The notes: a model not told the origin generated them from the letters alone. Positions 26,067 through 36,950 are shown, counted from the first letter of the stretch. The stretch is DNA of 64,000 nucleotides from an uncultured Bacteroidales bacterium (GCA_900316955.1 ONEX01000009.1:36697-100696), one strand, 5' to 3'. Program-made: numbers and translations.

Positions 26067-26623
26067 ACGTCTTTGTCGTAGAAGTATTTCCAGAGCGGGG
26101 CGGCCATCAGGGCCTGCAGGATCTGGTTGTTTTGAAGCAGTTCCCGGACATAGTCCTGTTCCAGGATGAAAACGTCGATGTCCTCGGTGGCGTCCAGGTG
26201 CTGGCCGGAGACTTTTTCCACGCCGAAGGCGAGGAAACTGTGCGCCATGTTCGTGCACGTGGCGGGGTTCGGCGAGAGCGTCATCCATTCCTGCCACTCC
26301 CCGCCCGCGAAGCCGGTTTCTTCCAGAAGCTCGCGTTTGGCGGCCTCCAGGGGCGTTTCGCCCGCCTCGATGACGCCGCACGGAAGCTCATAGCAGGTAT
26401 TCCCGAGCGCGTGCCGGTACTGCCGTTCCATCACGATCTTGCCGTCCTTCGTGAGGGCGATGATATTGACCCAGTCCGGATACTCCAGGACATAGTACTC
26501 GTGGTTGATGCGGCCGTCCGGCAGCTCGGCGACATCCCGCCGGGCCGTCAGCCACGGCCTTTGGACGAGATACTCGGAACTGAGTATCTTCCACTTCTTG
26601 TCTTCGGTGATGGTATTCTTCAT
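26063..26623 (-). CDS. NUDIX hydrolase, ADP-ribose pyrophosphatase-like
   Basis: 186 residues. The Nudix box is complete (GVIEAGETPLEAAKRELLEETG, with the REL-EE core, about residues 78-100), and the upstream ALTKDGKIVMERQYRHALGN segment matches the ADP-ribose pyrophosphatase group. Typical products would be AMP and ribose 5-phosphate. It overlaps psuG and the transporter gene by four bases each, so it belongs with the pseudouridine genes; both pathways give ribose 5-phosphate. The real substrate is not established. Confidence 0.87.
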   Translation of the reverse strand: MKNTITEDKKWKILSSEYLVQRPWLTARRDVAELPDGRINHEYYVLEYPDWVNIIALTKDGKIVMERQYRHALGNTCYELPCGVIEAGETPLEAAKRELLEETGFAGGEWQEWMTLSPNPATCTNMAHSFLAFGVEKVSGQHLDATEDIDVFILEQDYVRELLQNNQILQALMAAPLWKYFYDKDV

Positions 26624-27525
26624 AGCAGGGCCGCCACCTTGGCGGCGAGTCGGGCGTTGTTCAGGACCAGCTGGATGTTGGAGGCGAGGGAGTCGCCGCC
26701 GGTGATATCCTTGATCTTGGCGAGGAGGAAGGGCGTGGTCTCTTTTCCCTTGATACCCAGGCGGTTCGCCTCGGCGACAGCCTCTTCGATGGCGGCGTTG
26801 ATCCGGACCGGGTCCATGGAGTATTCCTCCGGGATCGGGTTTGTGACGAGCATGCCGCCCTCGAGGCCCATCTCGAGTTTGGCGCGGAAAGCCGCCGCCA
26901 GTTCCTCGGGGGTGTCGATGCGGTAGTCGACCTTGAACCCGCTCTTGCGGGTGTAGAAGGCCGGGAGTTCCTCCGTGCCGTAGCCGATGACGGGGACGCC
27001 CTTGGTCTCCAGGTATTCCAGCGTGAGGCCGAGGTCCAGGATGGACTTCGCGCCGGCGCAGATGACCATCACCGGCGTCCTGGCCAGTTCTTCCAGGTCC
27101 GCGGAGATGTCCATGGTGGTTTCCGCGCCGCGGTGCACGCCGCCGACGCCGCCGGTGGCGAAGACCTTGATGCCGGCGAGCGCGGCGATGATCATCGTCG
27201 TGGTGACGGTGGTCGCGCCGTCCGCGCCCCGGGCGACGAGCACGGGCAGGTCGCGGCGCGACGCTTTCGCCACGCCCCTCCCCTTCTTGCCCAGGTATTC
27301 GATTTCCTCCGGCGTCAGGCCGGCCTTCAGGCGGCCGCCGATGACGGCGATGGTCGCCGGCACGGCGCCGTTGTCGCGGATGGTCTGTTCCACCCGCAGC
27401 GCGGTCTCCACGTTCTGCGGATACGGCATCCCATGAGAAATGATGGTCGATTCAAGGGCCACCACGGGCTTCCCGGCGGCCTTCGCGGCCGCCACCTCCG
27501 GTGACAGGTCCAGGTATTTGTTCAT
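26620..27525 (-). CDS. psuG: Pseudouridine-5'-phosphate glycosidase
   Basis: 301 residues. Family signatures present: VVALESTIISHGMPYPQN near the N-terminus, AVIGGRLKAGLTPEE, ATGGVGGVHRG, VICAGAKSILDLG, and GYGTEELPAFY. PsuG splits pseudouridine 5'-phosphate to uracil and ribose 5-phosphate (a reversible C-C bond reaction, Mn-dependent). It follows the kinase gene with a four-base ATGA overlap, the classical psuK-psuG pair. Confidence 0.96.
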   Translation of the reverse strand: MNKYLDLSPEVAAAKAAGKPVVALESTIISHGMPYPQNVETALRVEQTIRDNGAVPATIAVIGGRLKAGLTPEEIEYLGKKGRGVAKASRRDLPVLVARGADGATTVTTTMIIAALAGIKVFATGGVGGVHRGAETTMDISADLEELARTPVMVICAGAKSILDLGLTLEYLETKGVPVIGYGTEELPAFYTRKSGFKVDYRIDTPEELAAAFRAKLEMGLEGGMLVTNPIPEEYSMDPVRINAAIEEAVAEANRLGIKGKETTPFLLAKIKDITGGDSLASNIQLVLNNARLAAKVAALL

Positions 27526-28373
27526 AGTTTCAGATTCTTCATTTCAGGATTGACGGCGGCCGGGCATTCCACGGCGCAACGGGCGCAGAGCAGGCCGATG
27601 CGGGCGCTCTCGGCGACGCTCGCCTGCGGCCCGGCATGCACGATGCCGGCCAGCAGCGCGTCTCCGCCGCCCGTGACGCTCCGCACGATGCAAGGCAGCG
27701 CCGGGTACTCGTACAACTGGCCGTCGGCATGGACACGGAGCCCTTCGGCGCCAGCGCTTTCATAGAAGCGGGTTACGCCTTCGATTCCGGCAAGTGACTC
27801 ATATTCAAGTGCATTCGATTTCAGGGCAAAGACGGACTTCCGGTGGGAAAGCGCCATCGCCTCCAGGATCCTTCCGGCCTTCGCGACCGAAACCGCATCG
27901 AGATAGAGCGGTTTCCCGCAATGGTCGATCAGGAAGGCAAGCGTCTCGGGCATCAGGTTGGAATCGGCCACGACCGCATCGGCGGCGTTGATGACATCCA
28001 GCCGGGCGGCAATCCAGGCCGTGTCCATCCCCTCGACGGCATCCATGTCCGCGATGCCTCCGACGAGCTCGCCATCGGCATTGTTGACCGATACAAAGAA
28101 CGAGTGCGTATGTTCGTCTGCGATGTCGCAATGGTCCGTGCCTATCCCGATCTCCCGGCAGGCCTTTTCGATGACGGGACCGAAAATCCCGCCCCCGAAG
28201 ATGGTCAGGAGTTCTACCTCGTCCCCCAGCAACACCAGGTTATGGGCAATGTTCCTGCCCACGCCTCCCCAGGAAACGTGCACTTTGCCGGGATTCGAAT
28301 CCCCCACCCGGAACGCCTGGGCCGACGTGGCCGTAATGTCCACATTCGCCCCGCCGATGACACACACTTTCAT
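27522..28373 (-). CDS. psuK: PfkB-family sugar kinase, probable pseudouridine kinase
   Basis: 283 residues from the ATG at 28373. PfkB features: VIGGANVDI at the start, VSWGGVGRNIAHNL (substrate-binding Gly-Gly and Asn), and the C-terminal SVTGGGDALLAGIVH with the anion-hole Gly-Gly-Gly-Asp and catalytic Asp. Adjacent psuG makes pseudouridine the probable substrate; ribokinase-like alternatives are not excluded by sequence alone. First gene of the operon, with a clear promoter only eight bases before the ATG. Confidence 0.88.
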   Translation of the reverse strand: MKVCVIGGANVDITATSAQAFRVGDSNPGKVHVSWGGVGRNIAHNLVLLGDEVELLTIFGGGIFGPVIEKACREIGIGTDHCDIADEHTHSFFVSVNNADGELVGGIADMDAVEGMDTAWIAARLDVINAADAVVADSNLMPETLAFLIDHCGKPLYLDAVSVAKAGRILEAMALSHRKSVFALKSNALEYESLAGIEGVTRFYESAGAEGLRVHADGQLYEYPALPCIVRSVTGGGDALLAGIVHAGPQASVAESARIGLLCARCAVECPAAVNPEMKNLKL

Positions 28374-28381
28374 ACGCAGCC

Positions 28382-28413
28382 CAAAGTTACGGCCTTTTTG
28401 CCACCCTTGCAAA
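28382..28413 (-). promoter_or_regulatory. Promoter of the psuK-psuG-NUDIX-BASS operon
   Basis: The minus strand has -33 TTTG (28410-28413) and -7 TAACTTTG (28382-28389), 20 bases apart, a full match to the Bacteroidetes consensus. Only eight bases separate the -7 box from the ATG, so the messenger should have little or no leader. Confidence 0.8.
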
Positions 28414-28464
28414 CTTTCGTGACGGGGAGGCCACCACCCAATCTTTCATTTTCCGAACCCTTTC

Positions 28465-28604
28465 GCCAAATAGCCGCACATCGGCACCCCCCTATGGGCA
28501 TGCAGAACGCCCCACGGTGTGCGCCAAGGCTCGATATCGGGCTCTGGCGCACCGCAACCATCGACACAGCGCGCACACGGCCACTTCTTGTGCGGCTGTT
28601 TGGC
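28465..28604. repeat. 140-base structured repeat, copy 1
   Basis: Ends form an imperfect inverted repeat: GCCAAATAGCCGCAC (28465-28479) against GTGCGGCTGTTTGGC (28590-28604), with one G:T mismatch. Inside are the stem GTGCGCCA/TGGCGCAC (28519-28526 and 28545-28552) and smaller hairpins GCCG/CGGC and GGGC/GCCC. A second copy (29467-29605) is about 80-85 percent identical by eye. Interior sequence such as CTCTGGCGCACCGCAACCAT is shared exactly. It could be a non-autonomous mobile unit or a structured RNA. Confidence 0.75.
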
Positions 28605-28652
28605 AGTGGTGCGGGTGAAGTCCCGAGAACAGGGACGTCACCCGCAGTCACT
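28605..28652. other. Strong hairpin abutting repeat copy 1
   Basis: Nested stems: AGTG/CACT at the base, GCGGGTGA (28611-28618) with TCACCCGC (28638-28645), and GTCCC (28620-28624) with GGGAC (28632-28636). No T-tract follows, so it is not a standard terminator. It joins directly to the end of repeat copy 1, and no open reading frame of note crosses it. Confidence 0.6.
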
Positions 28653-28705
28653 ACTGGAGTCCCAGCCCAATGATAATCTATCTCAAGGAAGGTCTGATAA
28701 AGGAA

Positions 28706-29377
28706 TCAGCGTGCCGGCGGGCGCAAGTAGGTTGAGATGATGTAAGAATCCGTATTGGAATAGTGATGATGGAGTACGCCGTCCTCCATGACCCAGACGA
28801 AGATCTCGTTTTCCGTAATGAGATACCCCTCTTCACTGAGGGTGTAAGACGATTGCTCTGTCCGGCGAGGTGTCGTCCGTTTGATGGTAGATTCGGAAAT
28901 CTCGAGCGTAATGTTCTCACTTTCGGCCAACTCCCATTTCCCTAGGGCACGATTCTCGACCTTCGCCTGGCTTTTCTCCGGCGGGGCCTGCATCTTCACC
29001 AACTTTTGACCATCTTCCCCACGTCCCGTACCCGGTGTCTGGAGTACATGATTGCCGATGAAAAGATACGTCTCACACCCAAACGGGCCGCCAAACACGA
29101 TGGTCTTTCTGTCAAAGAAAGAAAACTCATACGACTTGAGCGGTTGGCTCCAGACATCAACGGTTGGATATTCCTTCAGAAAACAGTAACCGACCCAGCG
29201 CGGGGTCATGTTCTCCCGGATTCCGTCTTTGCCGATGATGTAGCAGTCCCCCGTCCGGGGATTCTCCCAACATCCGTAAACCCACTCGAAACCTTCCGGA
29301 AGCGGCTGGGCCATCAGGTCCTCTCTGGATAGGCCGATGACCGCGACTGCAAATAGGAAGCAGATTATTCTTTTCAT
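28706..29377 (-). CDS. Orphan secreted protein of unknown function
   Basis: 223 residues, not recognised. An N-terminal signal peptide (MKRIICFLFAVAVIGLS..., cleavage near MAQP) indicates export. The mature part begins PLPEGFEWVYGCWENPRTGDCYIIG, with several aromatic residues and three or more cysteines; Tyr/Trp-rich beta segments and a repeated [S/T]-[Y/H]-S stretch near the end suggest a small beta domain. Codon use and GC are clearly lower than the flanking psuK and ligA genes. It is bracketed by the two 140-base repeats in direct orientation, and no standard promoter is obvious. Confidence 0.65.
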   Translation of the reverse strand: MKRIICFLFAVAVIGLSREDLMAQPLPEGFEWVYGCWENPRTGDCYIIGKDGIRENMTPRWVGYCFLKEYPTVDVWSQPLKSYEFSFFDRKTIVFGGPFGCETYLFIGNHVLQTPGTGRGEDGQKLVKMQAPPEKSQAKVENRALGKWELAESENITLEISESTIKRTTPRRTEQSSYTLSEEGYLITENEIFVWVMEDGVLHHHYSNTDSYIISTYLRPPAR

Positions 29378-29466
29378 CTGATAACCAGGATTTTTGTTAC
29401 CAGCCTCGCAGCAAAGACCGTTCCAAAAGAAAAACGATCAACGGTCCCCACCAACATTCACTTTTC

Positions 29467-29605
29467 GCCAAACAGCCGCACATCGGCATCCCCTATGGGC
29501 ATGCATAACGCCCCTTCGTGTGCGCCAAGGGCCGATTACGGGCTCTGGCGCACCGCAACCATCGACACAGCGCGCAGAACGGGCACTCCCGTGCGGCTAT
29601 TAGGT
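29467..29605. repeat. 140-base structured repeat, copy 2
   Basis: Same orientation as copy 1. The left end GCCAAACAGCCGCAC (29467-29481) and right end GTGCGGCTATTAGGT (29591-29605) still pair in part, and the inner GTGCGCCA/TGGCGCAC stem (29520-29527 and 29546-29553) is perfectly kept. The loop between them differs from copy 1 but can refold (AGGGCC with GGGCTCT), which looks like compensatory change. Confidence 0.75.
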
Positions 29606-29621
29606 GGAATCTGCACGGGGT

Positions 29622-29705
29622 GCGCCCGGTGGTGCACAAGAAGGGACACCGGGCGCGGAAAGAGGGCAATAATGCGGCCGGTGGTGTCGGATTTGGGACA
29701 CCGGG
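29622..29705. repeat. Tandem hairpins between repeat copy 2 and ligA
   Basis: GCGCCCGGTG (29622-29631) pairs perfectly with CACCGGGCGC (29647-29656). About 52 bases further, CCGGTGGTGTC (29678-29688) pairs with GGACACCGG (29696-29704). Both hairpins share the motif GGGACACCGGGC, so they are probably a duplication. They lie in the roughly 450-base gap without genes before ligA. No T-tract follows. Confidence 0.6.
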
Positions 29706-29782
29706 CACGCTGGGGGCGAAGAGGGGGTGTAATCTTTTGGGAAGGAGGCCGCATTTGGAGCTTTCAAATATAAAATATTTGA

Positions 29783-31942
<2,160 letters not shown>

Positions 31943-31946
31943 ACCC

Positions 31947-32921
31947 ATGAAAGTGTTTGACCGCATCGTGCATTGGACGCAAGTCCGGATCCGCTGGGCG
32001 ACCATCGTCGTCAAGCGGATTGTCCGGTTCGTCACGCACGACATGTGGTACCTGAACATGGATGACCTGTCCCGCTGGAAGAAACGCGGCGTGGAGGACC
32101 TCAAGACCATCTTCGTGATGCTCAAGGTCTTTTCCGACCAGAAGATCGCCTACCAGATCACGGCCCTCGCCTATCAGAGCATGATGTCGGTGGTTCCCTT
32201 CATCGCCATCGGCCTGTACCTGACGAACGGAATCGGCATTTCCGACCAGTTCAGCGCCTTCCTGCATGCGAACATCAGCAACCAGCGGTTGATTGACCAG
32301 ATTCTTTCCGCCTCGGAGAAGATCATCACGACGGCGGAGTCGGGCCTGTTCGGCTTCATCAGCATGGCCTCCTTCCTGTGGATCCTCCTCTCGCTGATGC
32401 TTACGGTGCGGCGCGTATTCAACAATGTGTGGCAGGCGAAGGAGAAACGCAGTTTCTTCCGGGTGCTCGGCATCGGCATCGGCATCCTCATCCTGTCCCC
32501 TTTCGTGATTGTCCTGTTCTTCTCCGGCTCGGTCGTGTATTCGACGGTGCTGGACTATATCGTTCCGAGCGGCCTGTTCTTCTCGGACCATCTGAAAAAC
32601 TTCCTGTCCTGGGCCCTGTTCGCCGGCGCATCCGTCCTCATCCTGACGGCGATGTACAAGTATCTGCCGGCGGCCGTGGTCAAGACGCGTCCGGCCTTCA
32701 AGGCAGCGCTCATTGCCGGCATCGGTTTCACGGCCGTGCAATATCTCTACCTGGAGACCCAGGTGATGGTCGCGAAGCAGAACGCCATTTACGGCGTGCT
32801 GGCCGCCATTCCGCTCTTCATGATCTGGCTGAACCTGGGATGGACCATCATCCTGTACGGAGCCGAACTGTCCTATGCCTTCCAGCATGCGAACCATCTG
32901 AACCCGAGTGAGGTGCTATGA
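31947..32921 (+). CDS. YihY/BrkB (UPF0761) family inner membrane protein
   Basis: 324 residues with about six transmembrane helices from residue 70 onward. KIAYQITALAYQSMMSVVPFIAIG and the later AIPLFMIWLNLGWTIILYGAELSYAFQ are the conserved YihY/virulence factor BrkB ends. Function in the family is unsettled; a transport or envelope role has been proposed. It overlaps the downstream Rel gene by four bases (ATGA) and starts four bases after ligA. Confidence 0.88.
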   Translation: MKVFDRIVHWTQVRIRWATIVVKRIVRFVTHDMWYLNMDDLSRWKKRGVEDLKTIFVMLKVFSDQKIAYQITALAYQSMMSVVPFIAIGLYLTNGIGISDQFSAFLHANISNQRLIDQILSASEKIITTAESGLFGFISMASFLWILLSLMLTVRRVFNNVWQAKEKRSFFRVLGIGIGILILSPFVIVLFFSGSVVYSTVLDYIVPSGLFFSDHLKNFLSWALFAGASVLILTAMYKYLPAAVVKTRPAFKAALIAGIGFTAVQYLYLETQVMVAKQNAIYGVLAAIPLFMIWLNLGWTIILYGAELSYAFQHANHLNPSEVL

Positions 32922-35143
32922 GTTATTCCGAGTTTACCGAGAAAGATTACGAGGTCATCGACCGGGATTGGCAGGTGCTGTATGCATCGGCCGCGAAACG
33001 GTGCGCGGACGCCCGTGAACTGGAAACCGTATGCCAGGCCTACGCGTTTGCGAACGAGGCCCACAAGAATGTCCGCCGCCGCAGCGGGGAGCCTTACATG
33101 CTCCATCCCATCGCCGTGGCGCAGATTGTCGTGGACGACATCGGCCTGGGCTACAAGTCCATTTCCGCCGCCCTCCTGCACGATGTGGTCGAGGACACGG
33201 ACTATACGGTGGACGACCTCCGCGACCGCTTCGGCGACAAGATTGCCAGCCTCGTGGACGGTCTCACCAAGATCAAGAACGTACTGGACAACGAGAACAA
33301 GGACCTCAGCGCCCAGAGCCTCCAGGCGGAGAATTTCAAGCGGATCCTCCTCACGCTGAACGACGACCCGCGCGTGGTGCTGATCAAGCTCGCCGACCGC
33401 CTGCACAACTGCCGCACCATCGAGTTCATGCCCGAGCACAAGCGGGACAAGATCCTGTCGGAGACGATGTTCGTGTTCATCCCCCTCGCCCACCGGCTGG
33501 GCCTGTACGGCGTCAAGTCCGAGCTCGAGAACATCTGGCTGCGATACAAGGAGCCGGACGCCTACCAGGAAATCAGCACCAAGATCAACCGGAACATCCA
33601 GCAGCGGGCGAAGGAGATCAACGCTTTCATCGAACCTATCGACGCCGCCCTGAAGAAGGCCGGATTCCAGTACGAGATCAAGAAGCGGGTGAAGACGCCG
33701 TATTCGGCCTGGCACAAGATGCAGGTGAAGCAGATTCCCTTCGAGCAGGTGTACGACCTGTACGCCATCCGCATCATCTTCGATCCTGACCGTGACAACG
33801 GGGAGTCGGAGCGTGACCAGTGCTACCATGTCTTCTCGATCATCACGGGCATCTACCGCTATATGCCCGAGCGCCTGCGCGACTGGGTGAAGCACCCCAA
33901 GAGCAACGGCTACGAAGCGCTGCACTGCACCCTGCTCAGCCCTTCCGGCATCTGGGTGGAGGTCCAGATCCGGACCCGGCGCATGGATGACATCGCCGAG
34001 AAGGGCATCGCGGCCCACTGGACTTACAAGCAGAACGGCTACGTGAGCGAGAACGACAGCGAGATGGACCTCTGGCTGGAACGGATCAAGGAAGTGCTGG
34101 TGAATCCGGACGTGAACGCCCTGGAGCTGCTGGACATCATCCACAACGACCTCACCAGCGCGGAGATCTACGTGTTCACCCCGAAGGGCGAACAGCGCGC
34201 CATTGAAAAGGGCGCGACGGTGCTGGACTTCGCGTACCTGATCCATACCGAGGTGGGCAACAAGGCCATCGCCGCGAAGGTCAACCAGCGCCTGGTGGCC
34301 CTGAACTATGTCGTCAAGACCGGCGACCAGGTGGAAATCATCACGGCCAGCGAGGAGCACCCCAAGCGCGAATGGCTCCAGTTCCTCAAGACGCGGAAGG
34401 CCCGCAACCTCGTGCTGGACTATTTCCGGAACGAGCGCAAACAGACGGTCGACTACGGCCGCCAGCTCCTCGAGGAGCAGGTGAAACTGCACGGCTCCAA
34501 GCTGGACGAGGCGACGATCCAGCGCATCGAGGCCGCCTATGGCGAGACGGACCGGGAGGAGTTCTTCTACCGGATCGGCATCGGCGCCCTCAAGCTGGAC
34601 AACCTGGCCGACGTCCTGAAATCCAAGCAGCGCTATTCCCTTCTCCGCAGGATCTTCTCCCCGCAGAAGGAAAAGGCCCGGGAGCCGGAGGAATACATCA
34701 TCGGCGGCAAGAACGACGACGGGCGCCAGTTCGTCATCGCGACCTGCTGCAACCCGATTCCCGGCGACGCCGTGGTGGGCATCAAGTCGCCCGACGGACG
34801 GATCACGGTCCACAAGAAATCCTGTCCGGTCGCCGAGGAGATCGCCGCCACGCACGGCGACTGGGTGGTCGTCCCCAAGTGGCTGGAAGTCGCCGAGGCG
34901 AAGGCCTTCCTGGTACGGATTTCGCTGAAGGGACTGGACCGGATGGGCCTCCTGAACGAGATCTCCCGCTTCCTGTCCCTGGTGATGGGCGCGAACATGC
35001 GGCGGCTGAACCTCAGCGCGGACAACGGCATCTTCGAAGGCTATATCGACCTGTACGTGAACAGTAAGGACGTGCTGGAGAAGATCCTCAAGAAGCTCAC
35101 CACCATCGAGGGCATCGAATCGGTGTCCCGCATCGACCTGTAA
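32918..35143 (+). CDS. Bifunctional (p)ppGpp synthetase/hydrolase, RelA/SpoT family
   Basis: 741 residues. The HD hydrolase is intact (AALLHDVVEDTD near 85-95, RLHNCRTIEF), followed by the synthetase (YDLYAIRIIF, GYEALHCTLLSPSGIWVEVQIRT near 330-350), TGS (near 410-470), and a C-terminal ACT domain. The synthetase block KKRVKTPYSAWHKM fits a bifunctional enzyme of the Rel/Spo type rather than a degraded RelA. It sets cellular (p)ppGpp levels during starvation. Located in a likely operon with yihY and the envelope genes that follow. Confidence 0.95.
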   Translation: MSYSEFTEKDYEVIDRDWQVLYASAAKRCADARELETVCQAYAFANEAHKNVRRRSGEPYMLHPIAVAQIVVDDIGLGYKSISAALLHDVVEDTDYTVDDLRDRFGDKIASLVDGLTKIKNVLDNENKDLSAQSLQAENFKRILLTLNDDPRVVLIKLADRLHNCRTIEFMPEHKRDKILSETMFVFIPLAHRLGLYGVKSELENIWLRYKEPDAYQEISTKINRNIQQRAKEINAFIEPIDAALKKAGFQYEIKKRVKTPYSAWHKMQVKQIPFEQVYDLYAIRIIFDPDRDNGESERDQCYHVFSIITGIYRYMPERLRDWVKHPKSNGYEALHCTLLSPSGIWVEVQIRTRRMDDIAEKGIAAHWTYKQNGYVSENDSEMDLWLERIKEVLVNPDVNALELLDIIHNDLTSAEIYVFTPKGEQRAIEKGATVLDFAYLIHTEVGNKAIAAKVNQRLVALNYVVKTGDQVEIITASEEHPKREWLQFLKTRKARNLVLDYFRNERKQTVDYGRQLLEEQVKLHGSKLDEATIQRIEAAYGETDREEFFYRIGIGALKLDNLADVLKSKQRYSLLRRIFSPQKEKAREPEEYIIGGKNDDGRQFVIATCCNPIPGDAVVGIKSPDGRITVHKKSCPVAEEIAATHGDWVVVPKWLEVAEAKAFLVRISLKGLDRMGLLNEISRFLSLVMGANMRRLNLSADNGIFEGYIDLYVNSKDVLEKILKKLTTIEGIESVSRIDL

Positions 35144-35153
35144 TGAAAAGAAT

Positions 35154-36950
35154 ATGAAGCGATTGTCCAAATACATTCCGCTCATCCCGGCCGCCCTGGT
35201 CCTCGGGGCGATGATGTTCCCGTCGGGGTGCGCGAACACCACCACCCCGCCTTCCGGCGGGCCGAAGGACACCATCCCGCCGGTGCTCTTGAAGACCGCT
35301 CCCCTGCCCGGGGCGGTGAACGTGCCCACGCACAAGACCCAGCTCAAGTTCACCTTCGACGAGTACGTGGTGGTCAAGGATGCCAACAACATCTTCCTGT
35401 CTCCCCCGCTGGAGAAGAAACCCAAATACAAGATGTCCGGGAAGACCCTCGTCGTGTATTTCGAATCCGACCTGGACACCAACCGGACCTATACCCTCGA
35501 CCTCACCGGCGCCGTCGCCGACAACAATGAGGGCAACATGTACGAGGGCTTCACCCTCGTGTTCTCCACGGGCTCGCAGATCGACTCGATGTGCATGACG
35601 GGTCTTGTCCAGGACTGCAACACCCTGAAGCCCATCAAGGGCGCGACGGTCCTCCTGTACAAGGACCACGCGGACTCCGCCATCTTCCTGCACCGCCCGG
35701 ACGCGGCGGCGAAGACTGACGACTGGGGCTTCTTCAGCATCCGCAACATCCAGGACACCCTGTACCGGGTGTACGCCCTGAAGGATGCGAACAACAACAA
35801 CATCTACGAACCCGACCAGGAGAGCGTCGCCTTCCTGGACGAGCCGTTCCGGCCCAGGACCGTCATCAACGACTCCCTGTACGAGTTCAAGAAGTTCAAC
35901 ATGAAGGACACGGCGCTGTGCCTCGCCCGGAAGACGGAAGTGGAACTGAACGTGTTCCGCGAGAAGCCTTCCAAGCAGTTCATCGTCAAGAAGGAACGGG
36001 TGGGACTCCGGACGGCCTACCTCACCTTCATGGCCCCGGGCGCGAAGGTGAACTCCCTGAAATTCAAGGGACTGCCCAAGGAGAAGCTCATCTCCCAGTT
36101 CAATCCGCAGCAGGACAGCCTGGAGCTGTGGGTGAACGACCAGCGGAAGATGCCGGACACCCTGTTCCTGCAGATCAACTACGACAAGACCGACACGCTC
36201 GGAAATCTCGTCCCCACGGACGAGGAGGTGAAGCTCGCCCTGGACAAGAAACTCCGGGCGGAGCTGCAGAAGAGTTCCCAGCGGGACGTCAAGCACCAGG
36301 ACACCATCGCCGTCTTCAAGGGCGAGGTGGACCCGACGACCGTGGAGCAGTACGGTTTCACGGTCGAGTTCCAGTATCCGCTCATCCTGGAAGCCTGGGA
36401 TTCGCTCACTTTCCGCTCCGTGAACCCGCGCCAGCAGGAAAAGATGGAGAAATACAAGGTGACGCGGGATCCGCAGAACCTGCGCCGGTACACGATCATG
36501 CCCCAGGACAAGCTGATGGAGGGTTTCGACTACTTCCTGAAGATTCCCCACCGGAAATTCCGGGACGTGAACGGCTATTACAACGACAGCACGGAACTCA
36601 AGGTGACCCTGCCCAATGATGAGAAGCTGAGTTCCATCTCCTTCGAGATGTCGCATGTCAAGAACCGCTACATCGTGGACCTGCTCAACGAGAAGCGGGA
36701 CAAGGTGATCCGCAGTTTCACCGTCGATGCGGACCAGACCGTCCTCTTCCCGTACGTGAAGGCCGGCAAGTACTGCGTCCGCATCACCGAGGACCGGAAC
36801 AAGAACGGCCTGGTGGATACGGGCAGCATCCTGGAGCACCGGCAGCCGGAAAAGGTGAAGTTCTTCAAGATCAAGGACCAGTTCCTGCTGGACATCCCCG
36901 AGCGGACGGAGTATGTACAGAAAATCGACATGGAGGAACTGTTCCGATGA
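35154..36950 (+). CDS. Ig-like (Big_5) domain lipoprotein
   Basis: 598 residues. A lipoprotein signal ends in MMFPSGC with Cys at 26. Residues about 38-135 are a Big_5/SbsA-type Ig-like domain (PGAVNVPTHKTQLKFTFDEYV... FESDLDTNRTYTLDL). A second beta region (GATVLLYKD... FFSIRNIQDTLYRVYALKDANNNN) resembles a carboxypeptidase-regulatory-like plug domain, and the C-terminus again has an Ig-like fold with a 'YCVRITEDRNKNG' ending. This is a common conserved Bacteroidales envelope lipoprotein without a proven role. It overlaps the next gene by four bases. Confidence 0.75.
   Translation: MKRLSKYIPLIPAALVLGAMMFPSGCANTTTPPSGGPKDTIPPVLLKTAPLPGAVNVPTHKTQLKFTFDEYVVVKDANNIFLSPPLEKKPKYKMSGKTLVVYFESDLDTNRTYTLDLTGAVADNNEGNMYEGFTLVFSTGSQIDSMCMTGLVQDCNTLKPIKGATVLLYKDHADSAIFLHRPDAAAKTDDWGFFSIRNIQDTLYRVYALKDANNNNIYEPDQESVAFLDEPFRPRTVINDSLYEFKKFNMKDTALCLARKTEVELNVFREKPSKQFIVKKERVGLRTAYLTFMAPGAKVNSLKFKGLPKEKLISQFNPQQDSLELWVNDQRKMPDTLFLQINYDKTDTLGNLVPTDEEVKLALDKKLRAELQKSSQRDVKHQDTIAVFKGEVDPTTVEQYGFTVEFQYPLILEAWDSLTFRSVNPRQQEKMEKYKVTRDPQNLRRYTIMPQDKLMEGFDYFLKIPHRKFRDVNGYYNDSTELKVTLPNDEKLSSISFEMSHVKNRYIVDLLNEKRDKVIRSFTVDADQTVLFPYVKAGKYCVRITEDRNKNGLVDTGSILEHRQPEKVKFFKIKDQFLLDIPERTEYVQKIDMEELFR

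Noticed and set aside
28287-28304. T-loop-like GGGATTCGAATCCC suggestive of a tRNA
   Set aside because: It lies inside psuK in frame and no acceptor, D or anticodon arms are found around it.
28605-28652. Rho-independent terminator next to repeat copy 1
   Set aside because: The stem is strong but no T-tract follows on either side, so it is listed as a hairpin only.
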